From: Moraxella sp. FZFQ2102
Lineage (GTDB): Bacteria > Pseudomonadota > Gammaproteobacteria > Pseudomonadales > Moraxellaceae
Length of the DNA: 64,000 bases
Reading direction: 5' to 3'
NCBI RefSeq assembly: GCF_024137865.1
Contig: NZ_CP099960.1
Span: 1,984,001 to 2,048,000 of the forward strand
Below are positions 41,352 through 52,300 of this stretch, one piece after another. The first letter of the stretch is position 1; every line of letters begins with the position of its first letter. The position numbers and the translations under genes were made by a program. Below the pieces are notes generated by a model, which saw only the letters and a list, made by a program, of their open reading frames with translations, ran no database searches and was not told the origin of the DNA.

Positions 41352-42236
41352 TTAATTGGTTTTTGCACCCAAGCGGGCAGATAGTTTCCATTGGGCAAAG
41401 TTGATGCCAAATAGCACAATGAGTGATAGTAGTAGCATAAATAACGCCACGCACGCCGCCCCTGCGACATCAAATTGCTCAAGCTTTGAGACGATAATCA
41501 GGGGCAGGATTTCTGATTGCATCGGGATATTACCAGCAATAAAAATCACCGAGCCGTATTCGCCAGTAGCACGAGCGAACATCATCCCTGAGCCAATCAA
41601 AATCGCAGGGATAATCTCAGGCAATACCACACGGCGAAATGTCGTCAAGCGAGATGCGCCCATCACTGCTGCCGCTTCTTCAAATTCGACAGATAATTCT
41701 GCCAAGACAGGCTGTACTGCACGCACAATGAAAGGGAAGCTGACGACAACGAGCGCAAGCCAAATGCCAATCGGTGTAAAGGCAATCTTAATCGGCTCAC
41801 CAGTCAAGGCGATACCAAGTTGGCTAAACCACTGACCAAAGAGTCCGTTGGGCGCATAGAGTGTCGCAAGTGCAATACCAGTCACCGCTGTCGGCAGGGC
41901 GAAAGGTAAATCAACCAAGGCATTGATGATGGATTTGCCCCAAAAATCATAACGCACAAGCACCCAAGCAATCAGCGTGCCAAAGATGACATTGGTCAAG
42001 GTGGCAAGCGCAGCCATGCTCAATGATAGCTTGATGGCAGCAAAGACCTGTGGCTCACGGATGGTGCGAATGATGTCAGCAAAGCCCATCTCAAGCGTCG
42101 TCAAAATCATCATCGCAAAAGGCAACACAACCAATAGCGATAGGGCAAACACGCTAACACCAAGGCTCAGCCCAAAAAACGGCATCACACGACGGGCGCG
42201 GTTTTTGGGTTGGTTGGTGGATGATGACACACTCAT
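41352..42236 (-). CDS. cysT: sulfate ABC transporter permease CysT (CysU)
   Basis: 294 residues with six hydrophobic segments and the coupling motif EFEEAAAVMGASRLTTFRRV; ALPTAVTGIALATLYAPNG is typical of CysT. First gene of the minus-strand cysT-cysW-cysA unit. No periplasmic sulfate-binding protein gene (sbp or cysP) is found nearby, so it must be encoded elsewhere. Confidence 0.94.
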   Translation of the reverse strand: MSVSSSTNQPKNRARRVMPFFGLSLGVSVFALSLLVVLPFAMMILTTLEMGFADIIRTIREPQVFAAIKLSLSMAALATLTNVIFGTLIAWVLVRYDFWGKSIINALVDLPFALPTAVTGIALATLYAPNGLFGQWFSQLGIALTGEPIKIAFTPIGIWLALVVVSFPFIVRAVQPVLAELSVEFEEAAAVMGASRLTTFRRVVLPEIIPAILIGSGMMFARATGEYGSVIFIAGNIPMQSEILPLIIVSKLEQFDVAGAACVALFMLLLSLIVLFGINFAQWKLSARLGAKTN

Positions 42237-42418
42237 AATAAATCCTGTGATGGCGACTGCTAAATCAATGATAATGGATAATATATTTGATAGCGTACTT
42301 TAAAATATCACCCATCAAAACACTACTAACAAAATGGACTTTTTATTTTCGATATTGGAATTTAAGAGATGGCATTAGAATTAAAGGCATGATAAGATAA
42401 ACAAGATAAATTATTTAA

Positions 42419-42503
42419 GGGGCTGTCCTAGATAATGACCAAAAACTCCATTTTTAAAATAATTAGTTAGGGGTGGTTTGGTTTAGTTATCTAGGACAGT
42501 CTC
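42419..42503. mobile_element. 85-bp MITE-like inverted-repeat element
   Basis: Terminal inverted repeats of 17 bp (42419-42435 and 42487-42503) match at 15 positions and read inward GRGRCTGTCCTAGATAA. The internal ~50 bp has no ORF. Small IR-bounded elements like this are typical non-autonomous derivatives of insertion sequences; the ends recall IS5-type elements, but no clear target duplication is visible. It could also fold as a transcript hairpin. Confidence 0.45.
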
Positions 42504-43361
42504 TTTTTATTTGTCATCACTCGTACTTGGCGATGTATTGCTATTGTATGGTTGAATGAATATCGTACAACCCATAAAATTATCAATAAAAATTTAATAA
42601 AAACCAATATAACACAACACTTGTTCACTGAGCATGGCTTGCCTAACTGCCTAAAAAATAAACAAAAAATTCCCTACAAAGTTTATGGATTGATTAAAAA
42701 ACATACAAAACTATAAATTTATATAAAAATTTACAAAAAAATATAAATTCAACTTTCGTAGCAAAGAAATATCAAGGCTTGCTTAATAATCCGCACTTTT
42801 AAATTTAATTTTAATAAAGGTTAATGATAATCAATCCCAATAAATGCAATATAGTATAGACTTTTTATATAATTATAATTTTGTTATTAATTATAAACTT
42901 TTTGGATATATCAGATTTTTCTCTATAAATCAAAAACTTATATGAATAAAATTTAAACATATCGTATTATTATAACATTTTTATATATTACATTAATTTA
43001 CATAACTTATGGTAATAATTGAGCATCTAGTAACTTTGTGTCATTATTTTAATTAAGTATAAATAAATAAAATTAAGTATTATATACCAATTTTAAAAAA
43101 AGAAAATATATTATAAAACAATAGCTTATAAAATAGTATCAAATATTTATCCATCGTGTTTTCATATTTTCCGCAGGGGGGGGGGTGTAGCATTGTATAA
43201 ATTTTCTTGCTAAAATAATACTGTTCATGGTCTATCTATTGAGTTTTTTGATCATGATTTATTTGGAATATTGTTTGGTGATTTATCATAAAAAATTGAT
43301 AAATGTACCAATCAATAATAAAGCACATATTGCATTCATTAGCTCATATATAAGGTGATGT
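42504..43361. other. A+T-rich non-coding upstream region of the autotransporter
   Basis: About 860 bp, strongly A+T-rich with many homopolymer and TATA-like stretches, sharply different in composition from the flanking genes. I find no gene of credible quality. A decayed reading frame around 42530-42720 is noted separately. The G10 tract at 43176 is the one striking signal. The region probably carries regulatory sites for the autotransporter. Confidence 0.5.
43176..43185 (+). promoter_or_regulatory. poly-G (G10) tract, candidate phase-variation switch
   Basis: Ten consecutive G in A+T-rich DNA, 176 bp upstream of the autotransporter ATG. TAGCAT (43188-43193) and TATAAA (43196-43201) just downstream could be -10 boxes with the G tract in the spacer. 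In M. catarrhalis a poly-G tract upstream of the adhesin gene uspA1 changes its transcription by slipped-strand mispairing. Action here is inferred by analogy. Confidence 0.55.
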
Positions 43362-46300
43362 ATGAACAAGGTCTATAAGGTTATTTGGAACCATGCAACC
43401 CAAACATGGGTAGCGGTGTCTGAGATTGCTCAAGCTAAGGGCAAGACTTCGTCAAAAACAGACAAGCGCGCAAAATTATCAAAGGCCGCTGCGGTGGTAT
43501 CACTGGCAGTTGCAGGGAGTGCGTTGATAGGTGGGCAGGCGCAGGCAGCGGTTGTGGACTACACTCTTCAGCCTGGTAAAATTGAAAATCGTTGGGATTA
43601 CAAGCCTGTTGCGTTAGGAGTTGGGTCTGAAGCATTGGGCAATAGTTCTGTTGCTATTGGTAATTCTGCTAAAACAAGAAAGCTATCGGAACTCGCCGAT
43701 AGTAGAGCGGCATCGGAGAATAGGTTGATTGTAACAGATTGGCGGTCATTGGCGCTTAAAAACGACCAAGGTCAGCCTATTGATAGCGATCAAACAACTT
43801 CATCAGTCTTTGGAGGAAGAGCTGCGACTTATGGTCAGCAAGCAACTGCAATTGGTGAGTCTGCTGAGGCAGTTATTTTCTCAACAGCAACAGGCCAGAA
43901 TGCTAAAGCTATGGGCTTTGCCTCGGTTGCGACAGGTCAAGATTCCCAAGCATTAGACCGTTGGTCAGTTGCTGTGGGTGTTAGGGCTAATGCTAGAGGG
44001 GAGTATTCTAGCTCTCTTGGCGGTCTGGCAAATGCAACTAAATGGGGCTCTACTGCATTGGGTACATACACTGTCGCCAATGGTGATGAAGGTACAGCGG
44101 TAGGTTATCATGCCGATGTCACAGGTCGTGATGGTACAGCTTCGGGTGCCCAATCTTTAGCAGCAGAAAAAGCAACCGCAACAGGTGCACAAGCCAAAGC
44201 AGAAGGTAATCGTGCAACAGCATCGGGTTTCCAAGCCAATGCATCAGGTGCGAATGCTGTCGCAGCAGGTGTGAACTCAAGTGCAAGTGGCGAATCTGCG
44301 GTGGCTGTCGGTCGTAATACCACGGCGACCAAAGCAGGTGCAACGGCAGTGGGTAACGAAGCGGATGCGACAGGTGATTTTGCCACTGCAGTAGGTCACG
44401 AGTCCAATGCTTCGGGTAATAATGCCCTTGCATTAGGTCGTGGCACAATCGCAGATCAGGCGAATAGTGTTGCACTAGGTAGTAACTCTAAGACAGCACC
44501 AGCAATCAAAACAGAAAGTACAACTCTTGGTTCATTTACATATGATTTTGATGGCAATAATGTTGCATCAACGGTCAGTGTGGGTAATGATGATGTCAAA
44601 CGCACCATCACCAATGTCGCTGCAGGTCGTGTGAATGAGACTTCGACAGATGCCATCAACGGCTCACAGCTATATGCAGTGGCGAGTACATTGGGTTATG
44701 AAATTGAAAACATCTATTTCCATGCAAATACCAATACCTCCCAAGGTGCTGGAGACTCTGTAACCAACAAAGGCAAAATTACCGATAAAGCTGGTGCGAC
44801 GGGTGCGTTTTCTGTCACTGGGGGTGTGAATGCCAAAGCGGTAAATGACAAAACCGTCGCAATGGGTTATAACGCTCACGCTGGTTTGCAGGTGGTAAAA
44901 GATGGCGAGCTATTAACACAGGGGCATACAGCTGTAGCTATCGGTAATGACTCTCGAGCAGACTCGACGGGTAGTATCGCTATTGGTAACAATGCTAAAG
45001 CAGAAGGGATTTTTGAACCAGCACATCGACCAGCATCACACTCTATTGCTATTGGTGATAATGCGGCTGCTCGCGGTATGGAGTCGGTTTCTATCGGTGG
45101 CTTCTCGCAAGCGGGGATTGAGACCAATGTGGATGCCGCTTATTCGGTTGCAGTAGGTCATAATGCCAAGGTGTTATCTGCCAATGGTGTAGCTGTCGGT
45201 CATGGTGCTAATGTATCGAATGCTCATTCTGTCGCTATTGGTAAAAATGCAAATACAACAGGTTCTGAAGCTGTGGCATTGGGCGTTGAAACAAAAGCAC
45301 TCTCAGCTCATGATACTGCATTGGGTCGTTTGGCAGTTGCATCGGGTGGTAGCTCGACGGTCGTGGGTAACCGCGCTAATGGTACAGCGTTAGGTTCGCA
45401 AGCATTTGGTACGCTGTCTAATGCAGTGGCTCGTTCTGCGTTGGCTGTTGGTCATGCTGCAAGATCTGAAGGTCTATACGCGACAGCGGTAGGTCGCCGT
45501 GCGAATGCGACAGCAGAAAGTGCGATTGCCATCGGTGAGAATGTCTTGACCACAGGTCAAAATGCGATTGCCATTGGTGCATCAAGTAAAACCAAAGATA
45601 AAGAAAACAGAGATTTAACTATCAATGACCGCACTCAAGCAACAGGTACTAATGCTATTGCCATCGGTTATCTCTCAAAAGCTACAGCAACAAACTCAAT
45701 CGCTATCGGTACAGGTCATGTGGTAGAGGCTGAGAACGCAGGTGCATTCGGTGATCCATCATACCTAAATGCCGATGCAGATGGCTCGTATGCGATTGGT
45801 AATAACAACACCATTACGACGGAGAATACCTTTGTACTAGGTAGTGGTATCAACCGTATTGGCACTGGTGCAAATGGGGCAGGCACAGTTGCTAATTCAG
45901 TTTATTTGGGTTATGAATCAGAAGTGACGGGTGGACGTGGTTCGGTAGATCAGTATGGTCGTGGCACACTAGAAACGCTGGATAAGGACCAAGGTCGTGA
46001 ATGGGGTAATGTTGGTGACTTATCGCAAACAACCGCAGGTGCAACTGGCCGGGTAAATACGGCAAAAATTAATGGGGTAACCTATGGTTCATACGTCATG
46101 TATGGCCCTACTGAATTTGCTGGTGCAGAAGCCAAGGGTGCTGTAACGGTGGGTGCAGGAGGTATGGAGCGTCGTATCCAAAACGTCGCTGCAGGTGAAA
46201 TCTCTAAGACTTCAACAGATGCAATCAACGGCTCACAGTTATACGCTGTCGCAGATCAGGCATCTAAGCCAATAAGATTTACCGCTAATAGCAATAAAGA

Positions 46301-49300
46301 CACGGCAAATACAACTATGTCTTATATCGGTGAAAATGGCTTGGAGCGTATTTTAGGCGATACCATTAACATCCAAGGCGCTACTACAAGTAAAGGCCTT
46401 TCTCGTAATACAGATGCTGCAACAGACAGCACATATAGTGCGCGTAATGTTCAAACTGTTGTGGACAACCAAGGTATCCAAATCCAAATCGCAACGAACC
46501 CAATCTTTGATAGCGTACAGTTTGGTAGCAATACAGGTCCAAAAATCACCAATGATGGCTCTAACATCAAAGTCGGAAAAGCGGATGGATCAGCGACAAG
46601 AATTACCAATGTTGCTAACGGCACCGAACCAAATGATGCAGTGAATCTATCACAGCTGAATGCAACGCGTGTATCTGTCGTGGCTGGTAATAACACCTAT
46701 GTCACCGAAAAACCATCGGCTGATGGCAAGACCTATAAGATTGACGCAGAAAAAACTGTCGTCACCACTGGTACAGGTCTAACTGTTAGTACATCAGGGG
46801 GAGATAGTGCAAACAACGTCACCACTTACAATGTTGCTCTAGATAAAGCGACACAAGATCAAATCGCTAAAGAAGAAACTGTTTCTACAGGTACCCCTGA
46901 TTTAGTAACAGTAACGACCAATGCAACGAAAAATGCAACGGGTGGTAATGACTTTGTGGTGAATGTAACTAAGGGTACATTCAATAATCCAACCTCGACG
47001 GGTGAGTTGGCCGAAGGTAATACAGGCGTAGCAACAGTTAAAGATGTTGTAGATGCAGTAAATAAAGGCTTCTTAACCACAAAAGTTAACGGCACTCAAG
47101 TTGAGCAAGTAGGCTTTGGTGATGACATCAACTTTGTTGACGGCAAAGGCACAACTGCACGTATCTCAGGCCAAGACATCACTTATGATGTGAACCTGGT
47201 CTCAAGCGATAACTCTATCAGTATCACTGATGGTACAAATGGTGCTAAAGACTTAACAGTCAACACAGGTACATCAACAGTGGGTGGTGATGGCAAAGCA
47301 ATCACAACTGATGCGGATGAGGTAGCAAACCTAGGCGATGTGGTTAATACTATTAACAATGTGTCTTGGTCTGTAAACTCAGTGGCTGCAGGTGGTGAAA
47401 ATACTTACAAAGTAACTGATACATCTAAGATCAGTGCAGGAGATAAGTTAAACATCAACGCAGGTAAAAACATTGCAATCAGTGGTGAGGGCGATACCCT
47501 AAATATCGCAACATCAGACAATGTGACGTTCAACAATGTGACAACCAATAACTTCACTGTAAACCAAGGTGGTACAGTGAACATGGGTGGCAACACCGTT
47601 ACCAATGTAGCAAATGGTACGAATGCAACAGATGCAGTTAACCTACAACAGCTAAACGCAACTAAAGTAGCGGTATTGGCAGGGGATAACACTGCGGTTA
47701 CTTCTGCACCAAATGCAACGACAGGTGGCACGGACTACACTGTTCATGCAGATAAGACAGTTGTTTCACCAGCAACAGGCTCTAATATTACTGTAACACC
47801 AACCACAACAACCAATGCGAACGGTACAGAAACCACAACTTATAGCTTAGATCTTGATCAAGCAACCAAAGATCAAATCGCTAAAGAAGAAACTGTTTCT
47901 ACAGGCACACCTGCCCTTGTTACAGTCACTACCAATGCCACCAAAAATTCAACAGGCGGTAATGACTTTGTTGTGAATGTCACCAAAGGTACTTTCAATG
48001 GTGCAACAACAGAAGGCGCTCTAAATACTGCTGGTACGACAGACGGTGTAGCGACAGTAGGTGATGTAATCGCAGCGGTTAACGCAATAGGCTTCAATGT
48101 CACATCAGGCGGTAACAAAGCTGCTGGTGATGATGCAAGCTCAACCTTAATCAACCCAGGTGAAGAAATCACTTACAGCGCAGGTAAGAACCTAACCGTT
48201 AAACGTGTAGGCAATGAATTTACCTATGCAACCGCTGATGATGTGACTTTCAACAACATCACAACCAATAATTTCACTGTAAACCCAGGTGGTACAGTGA
48301 ATATGGGTGGTAATACCATCACTAACGTTGCTAACGGCACCAATCCAAACGATGCAGTTAACCTAAGTCAGCTAAATGCTTCTACAGCAGCTAATGCTTG
48401 GAAAATCACTGGTAACAACGATGATGCAGCTGCAACCACCGTTGGTAACCAAACTGTTAGCTTCAACAATGGTGCAGCAACAACAGCAGTTGTAGATGGT
48501 ACCAATGTGACTTATAACGTGAATGCAGATGGTAAAACCACGCAAATCACTTATACCACAGCGACAGGTGCGACTGTTTATCAAGTAACCGATCCTGTAA
48601 CAGGTGTGGTAACTTACAACACTCAACAAGATGGTAAAGGTCAAACTGTTGATGCACAGTATGTGACTGGTAGCCAAATTACTGCGATCGTACCGACATT
48701 TAATAGCACGGTATTTAATTCGACTGTCAACAGCACTACAGGTGCGCCAGAGATCAATATCATCACTGGCGGTACAGAAGCAACAACAAGCGGTACAGCA
48801 AAAGTTTCATCAGGTAGTAATGCAACTGATGTCGCTACTATCGGTGATTTGGTTGAAACCATCAACAACATCGGCTTTAACGTCACATCAGGCGGTAACA
48901 AAGCTGCTGGCGATGATGCAAGCTCAACCTTGATCAACCCTGGTGAAGAAATCACTTACAGTGCAGGTAAGAACCTAACCGTTAAGCGTGAAGGCAACAA
49001 CTTCACCTATGCAACCGCTGATGATGTCACTTTCAACAACGTGACTACATCAAACCTAACTGCAACGGGTAACACCACAGTGAGCAATTTCACTGTTACA
49101 CCAAATTCAGTGGTGAACATGGGTGGTAACACCATCACCAATGTTGCTCCAGGCACCAATGGTACAGATGCAGTAAACCTTAATCAGCTAAACGCAACTA
49201 AAGTCACTGTCCTAGAAGGTAAAAACACCAATGTAACTTCTGCAGTCAATCAAACGACTGGTGGTACAGACTACACAATCAATGCAGTAGATACTTCTGC

Positions 49301-52300
49301 ATCAGCATCGGTAGATGATGCATCATCTAAATACCTAACTGTCGCTGCCAATGGCACAACAGAAGTAGGTAATGCAACAGTCACTGACTACAAAGTAGGT
49401 CTATCAGCAGAAGCCATCAACAAGCTTGATAATGCCATCATCGCTGTAGAAGACACGGCAACCGTTAACATGACTGTAACTGACGGCACACTAAAAGCTG
49501 ATGTCATCACCAATAACGGTGCAGGCACTACTGTAAACACCACAGCAGGTGGCGTATCATTTGACATCAAGACTGATGGTACAACTGTTAAAGTGGGTGA
49601 TAACAACGCTCTAACCGTAGTCACTGGTGGTACAGAAGCAGCGACAAACGGTACAGCAAAAGTTTCATCAGGTAGCAATGCAACGGATGTCGCTACTATC
49701 GGTGATTTGGTTGAAACCATCAACAACATCGGCTTTAACGTCACATCAGGCGGTAACAAAGCTGCTGGTGATGATGCAAGCTCAACCTTAATCAACCCAG
49801 GTGAAGAAATCACTTACAGCGCAGGTAAGAACCTAACCGTTAAACGTGTAGGCAATGAATTTACCTATGCAACCGCTGATGATGTGACTTTCAACAACAT
49901 CACAACCAATAATTTCACTGTAAACCCAGGTGGTACAGTGAATATGGGTGGTAATACCATCACTAACGTTGCTAACGGCACCAATCCAAACGATGCAGTT
50001 AACCTAAGTCAGCTAAATGCTTCTACAGCAGCTAATGCTTGGAAAATCACTGGTAACAACGATGATGCAGCTGCAACCACCGTTGGTAACCAAACTGTTA
50101 GCTTCAACAATGGTGCAGCAACAACAGCAGTTGTAGATGGTACCAATGTGACTTATAACGTGAATGCAGATGGTAAAACCACGCAAATCACTTATACCAC
50201 AGCGACAGGTGCGACTGTTTATCAAGTAACCGATCCTGTAACAGGTGTGGTAACTTACAACACTCAACAAGATGGTAAAGGTCAAACTGTTGATGCACAG
50301 TATGTGACTGGTAGCCAAATTACTGCGATCGTACCGACATTTAATAGCACGGTATTTAATTCGACTGTCAACAGCACTACAGGTGCGCCAGAGATCAATA
50401 TCATCACTGGTGGTACAGAAGCAGCGACAAACGGTACAGCAAAAGTTTCATCAGGTAGTAATGCAACTGATGTCGCTACTATCGGTGATTTGGTTGATAC
50501 AATCAACAGTGTAGGCTGGTTCACCAACTCAACTAACGCAGGTGGTAACACCACAGGTACAGCAGCTGATACGAAGATTACAGCAGGTAAAGCAGTGAAC
50601 TTCGAAGCAGGCACTAACCTGAAAGTTGAACAAAAAGTCGTTGACGGTAATGTAACTTACACTTACTCAACCGCTGATGATGTGACCTTCAACAACATCA
50701 CTGCATCAAACCTAACTGTAGGTCCTGTCACCATCACTAACGATGGCATCGATGCAGGTAACACCACCATCACCAATGTTGCTCCAGGCACCAATGGTAC
50801 AGATGCAGTTAACCTAGATCAGTTGAATGCTTCTACAGCAGCTAATGCTTGGAAAATCACTGGTAACAACGATGCTGCAACTGCAACCACCGTTGGCAAC
50901 CAAACTGTAAGCTTCAACAACGGTACAGGTACGACAGCAGTCGTAGATGGCACCAATGTCACTTACAACATCAACACTGATGGTACAACCGTTAAAGTTG
51001 GCACTGATGGCAATCTAACTGTAGTCACTGGTGGCTTAACTAACAATAACAACGGTACCGTTTCTGTACCAACAGGTGAGACTGGTTCAAGCCTAGTTAA
51101 CCAAACCACAGTTGCTAATGCAATTAACAACTCTGGCTGGCAGACGACACTAACCAATGGTACAGTGGAGACAATCAATCCAGGTGATAAAGTTAACTAT
51201 GTCAATGGTACAACCACGATAGCGAATGTTGCTAAAGATGGTTCTGGTACAGTAAATGTATCTTATGAAGTCAATACAACTGCGATTTCTCAACCAATCA
51301 AAGCAAACACTGATGGTAAGGCTGAGCTAATCCCTGTTGATGGCAAAACCGATGCTAATAAGCTGGTCACTGCTGTTGATGTGATAAACACTATCAACCA
51401 ATCTGGTTGGAAACTAGCAGCAGACGGCACAGCAGGTACTGAGCTAATCAACCCAAGTGAGACTGTGACATTCAAAGCAGGTACCAACCTAGAAGTGGTT
51501 CGTGACGGTGCAAACATCACTTATAAGACTGCTGATAATGTATCGTTCAACAACATCACAACCAATAACTTTACTGTAAACCCAGGTGGTACAGTGAATA
51601 TGGGTGGCAATACAGTTACCAATGTTGCCACAGGCACCAATGGTACAGATGCGGTTAACCTAGATCAGTTGAACTCAAGCGTTGCAGCGGCTAAGACTGA
51701 AGTAACTTCGAAAGACAAGACAGTGACTGTGAACACCACCACAGGTACTGAAGGTCAAACAATCTATGATCTGTCTGTCAAGACCGATGGCACAACTATT
51801 AAGTCGAATGCAACAACTGGCGCGCTAGAGGTTGTGACTGGTAACACGACTGTGAACTCAAACGGTACAATTGGTATTGCTAGCGGTTCAAATGCGACTG
51901 ATATTGCCACTATCGGTGATATCACTAAAACTATCAACCAAGGCTATTGGACAACCAAAGTTAATGGTACAGAAGTTGATCAAGTAAGCTTTGGCGACGC
52001 TGTAAACTATGTCAATGGTAATGGTACGGTTGCCCGTGCAAATGGCACGAATATCACCTTCGATGTGAAGACTGATGGCAGCACCATCATCGTAGATGGC
52101 AACGGTAGCCTAGCAGTTAATACAAGCAATCTGCCAAAAACTGTACTAGCAAACGGCACAAATACCGTTGTGACAGGCGCAGGTTCGGCAGCAGACCCAT
52201 ACAAGGTGAATGTTGCAGGTGATTTGACTAACATTACTTCTATCTCTAATGGCAATACGACAATTGCACTTGGTGATAAGGTTGTTAATGTCGGTGGCTC

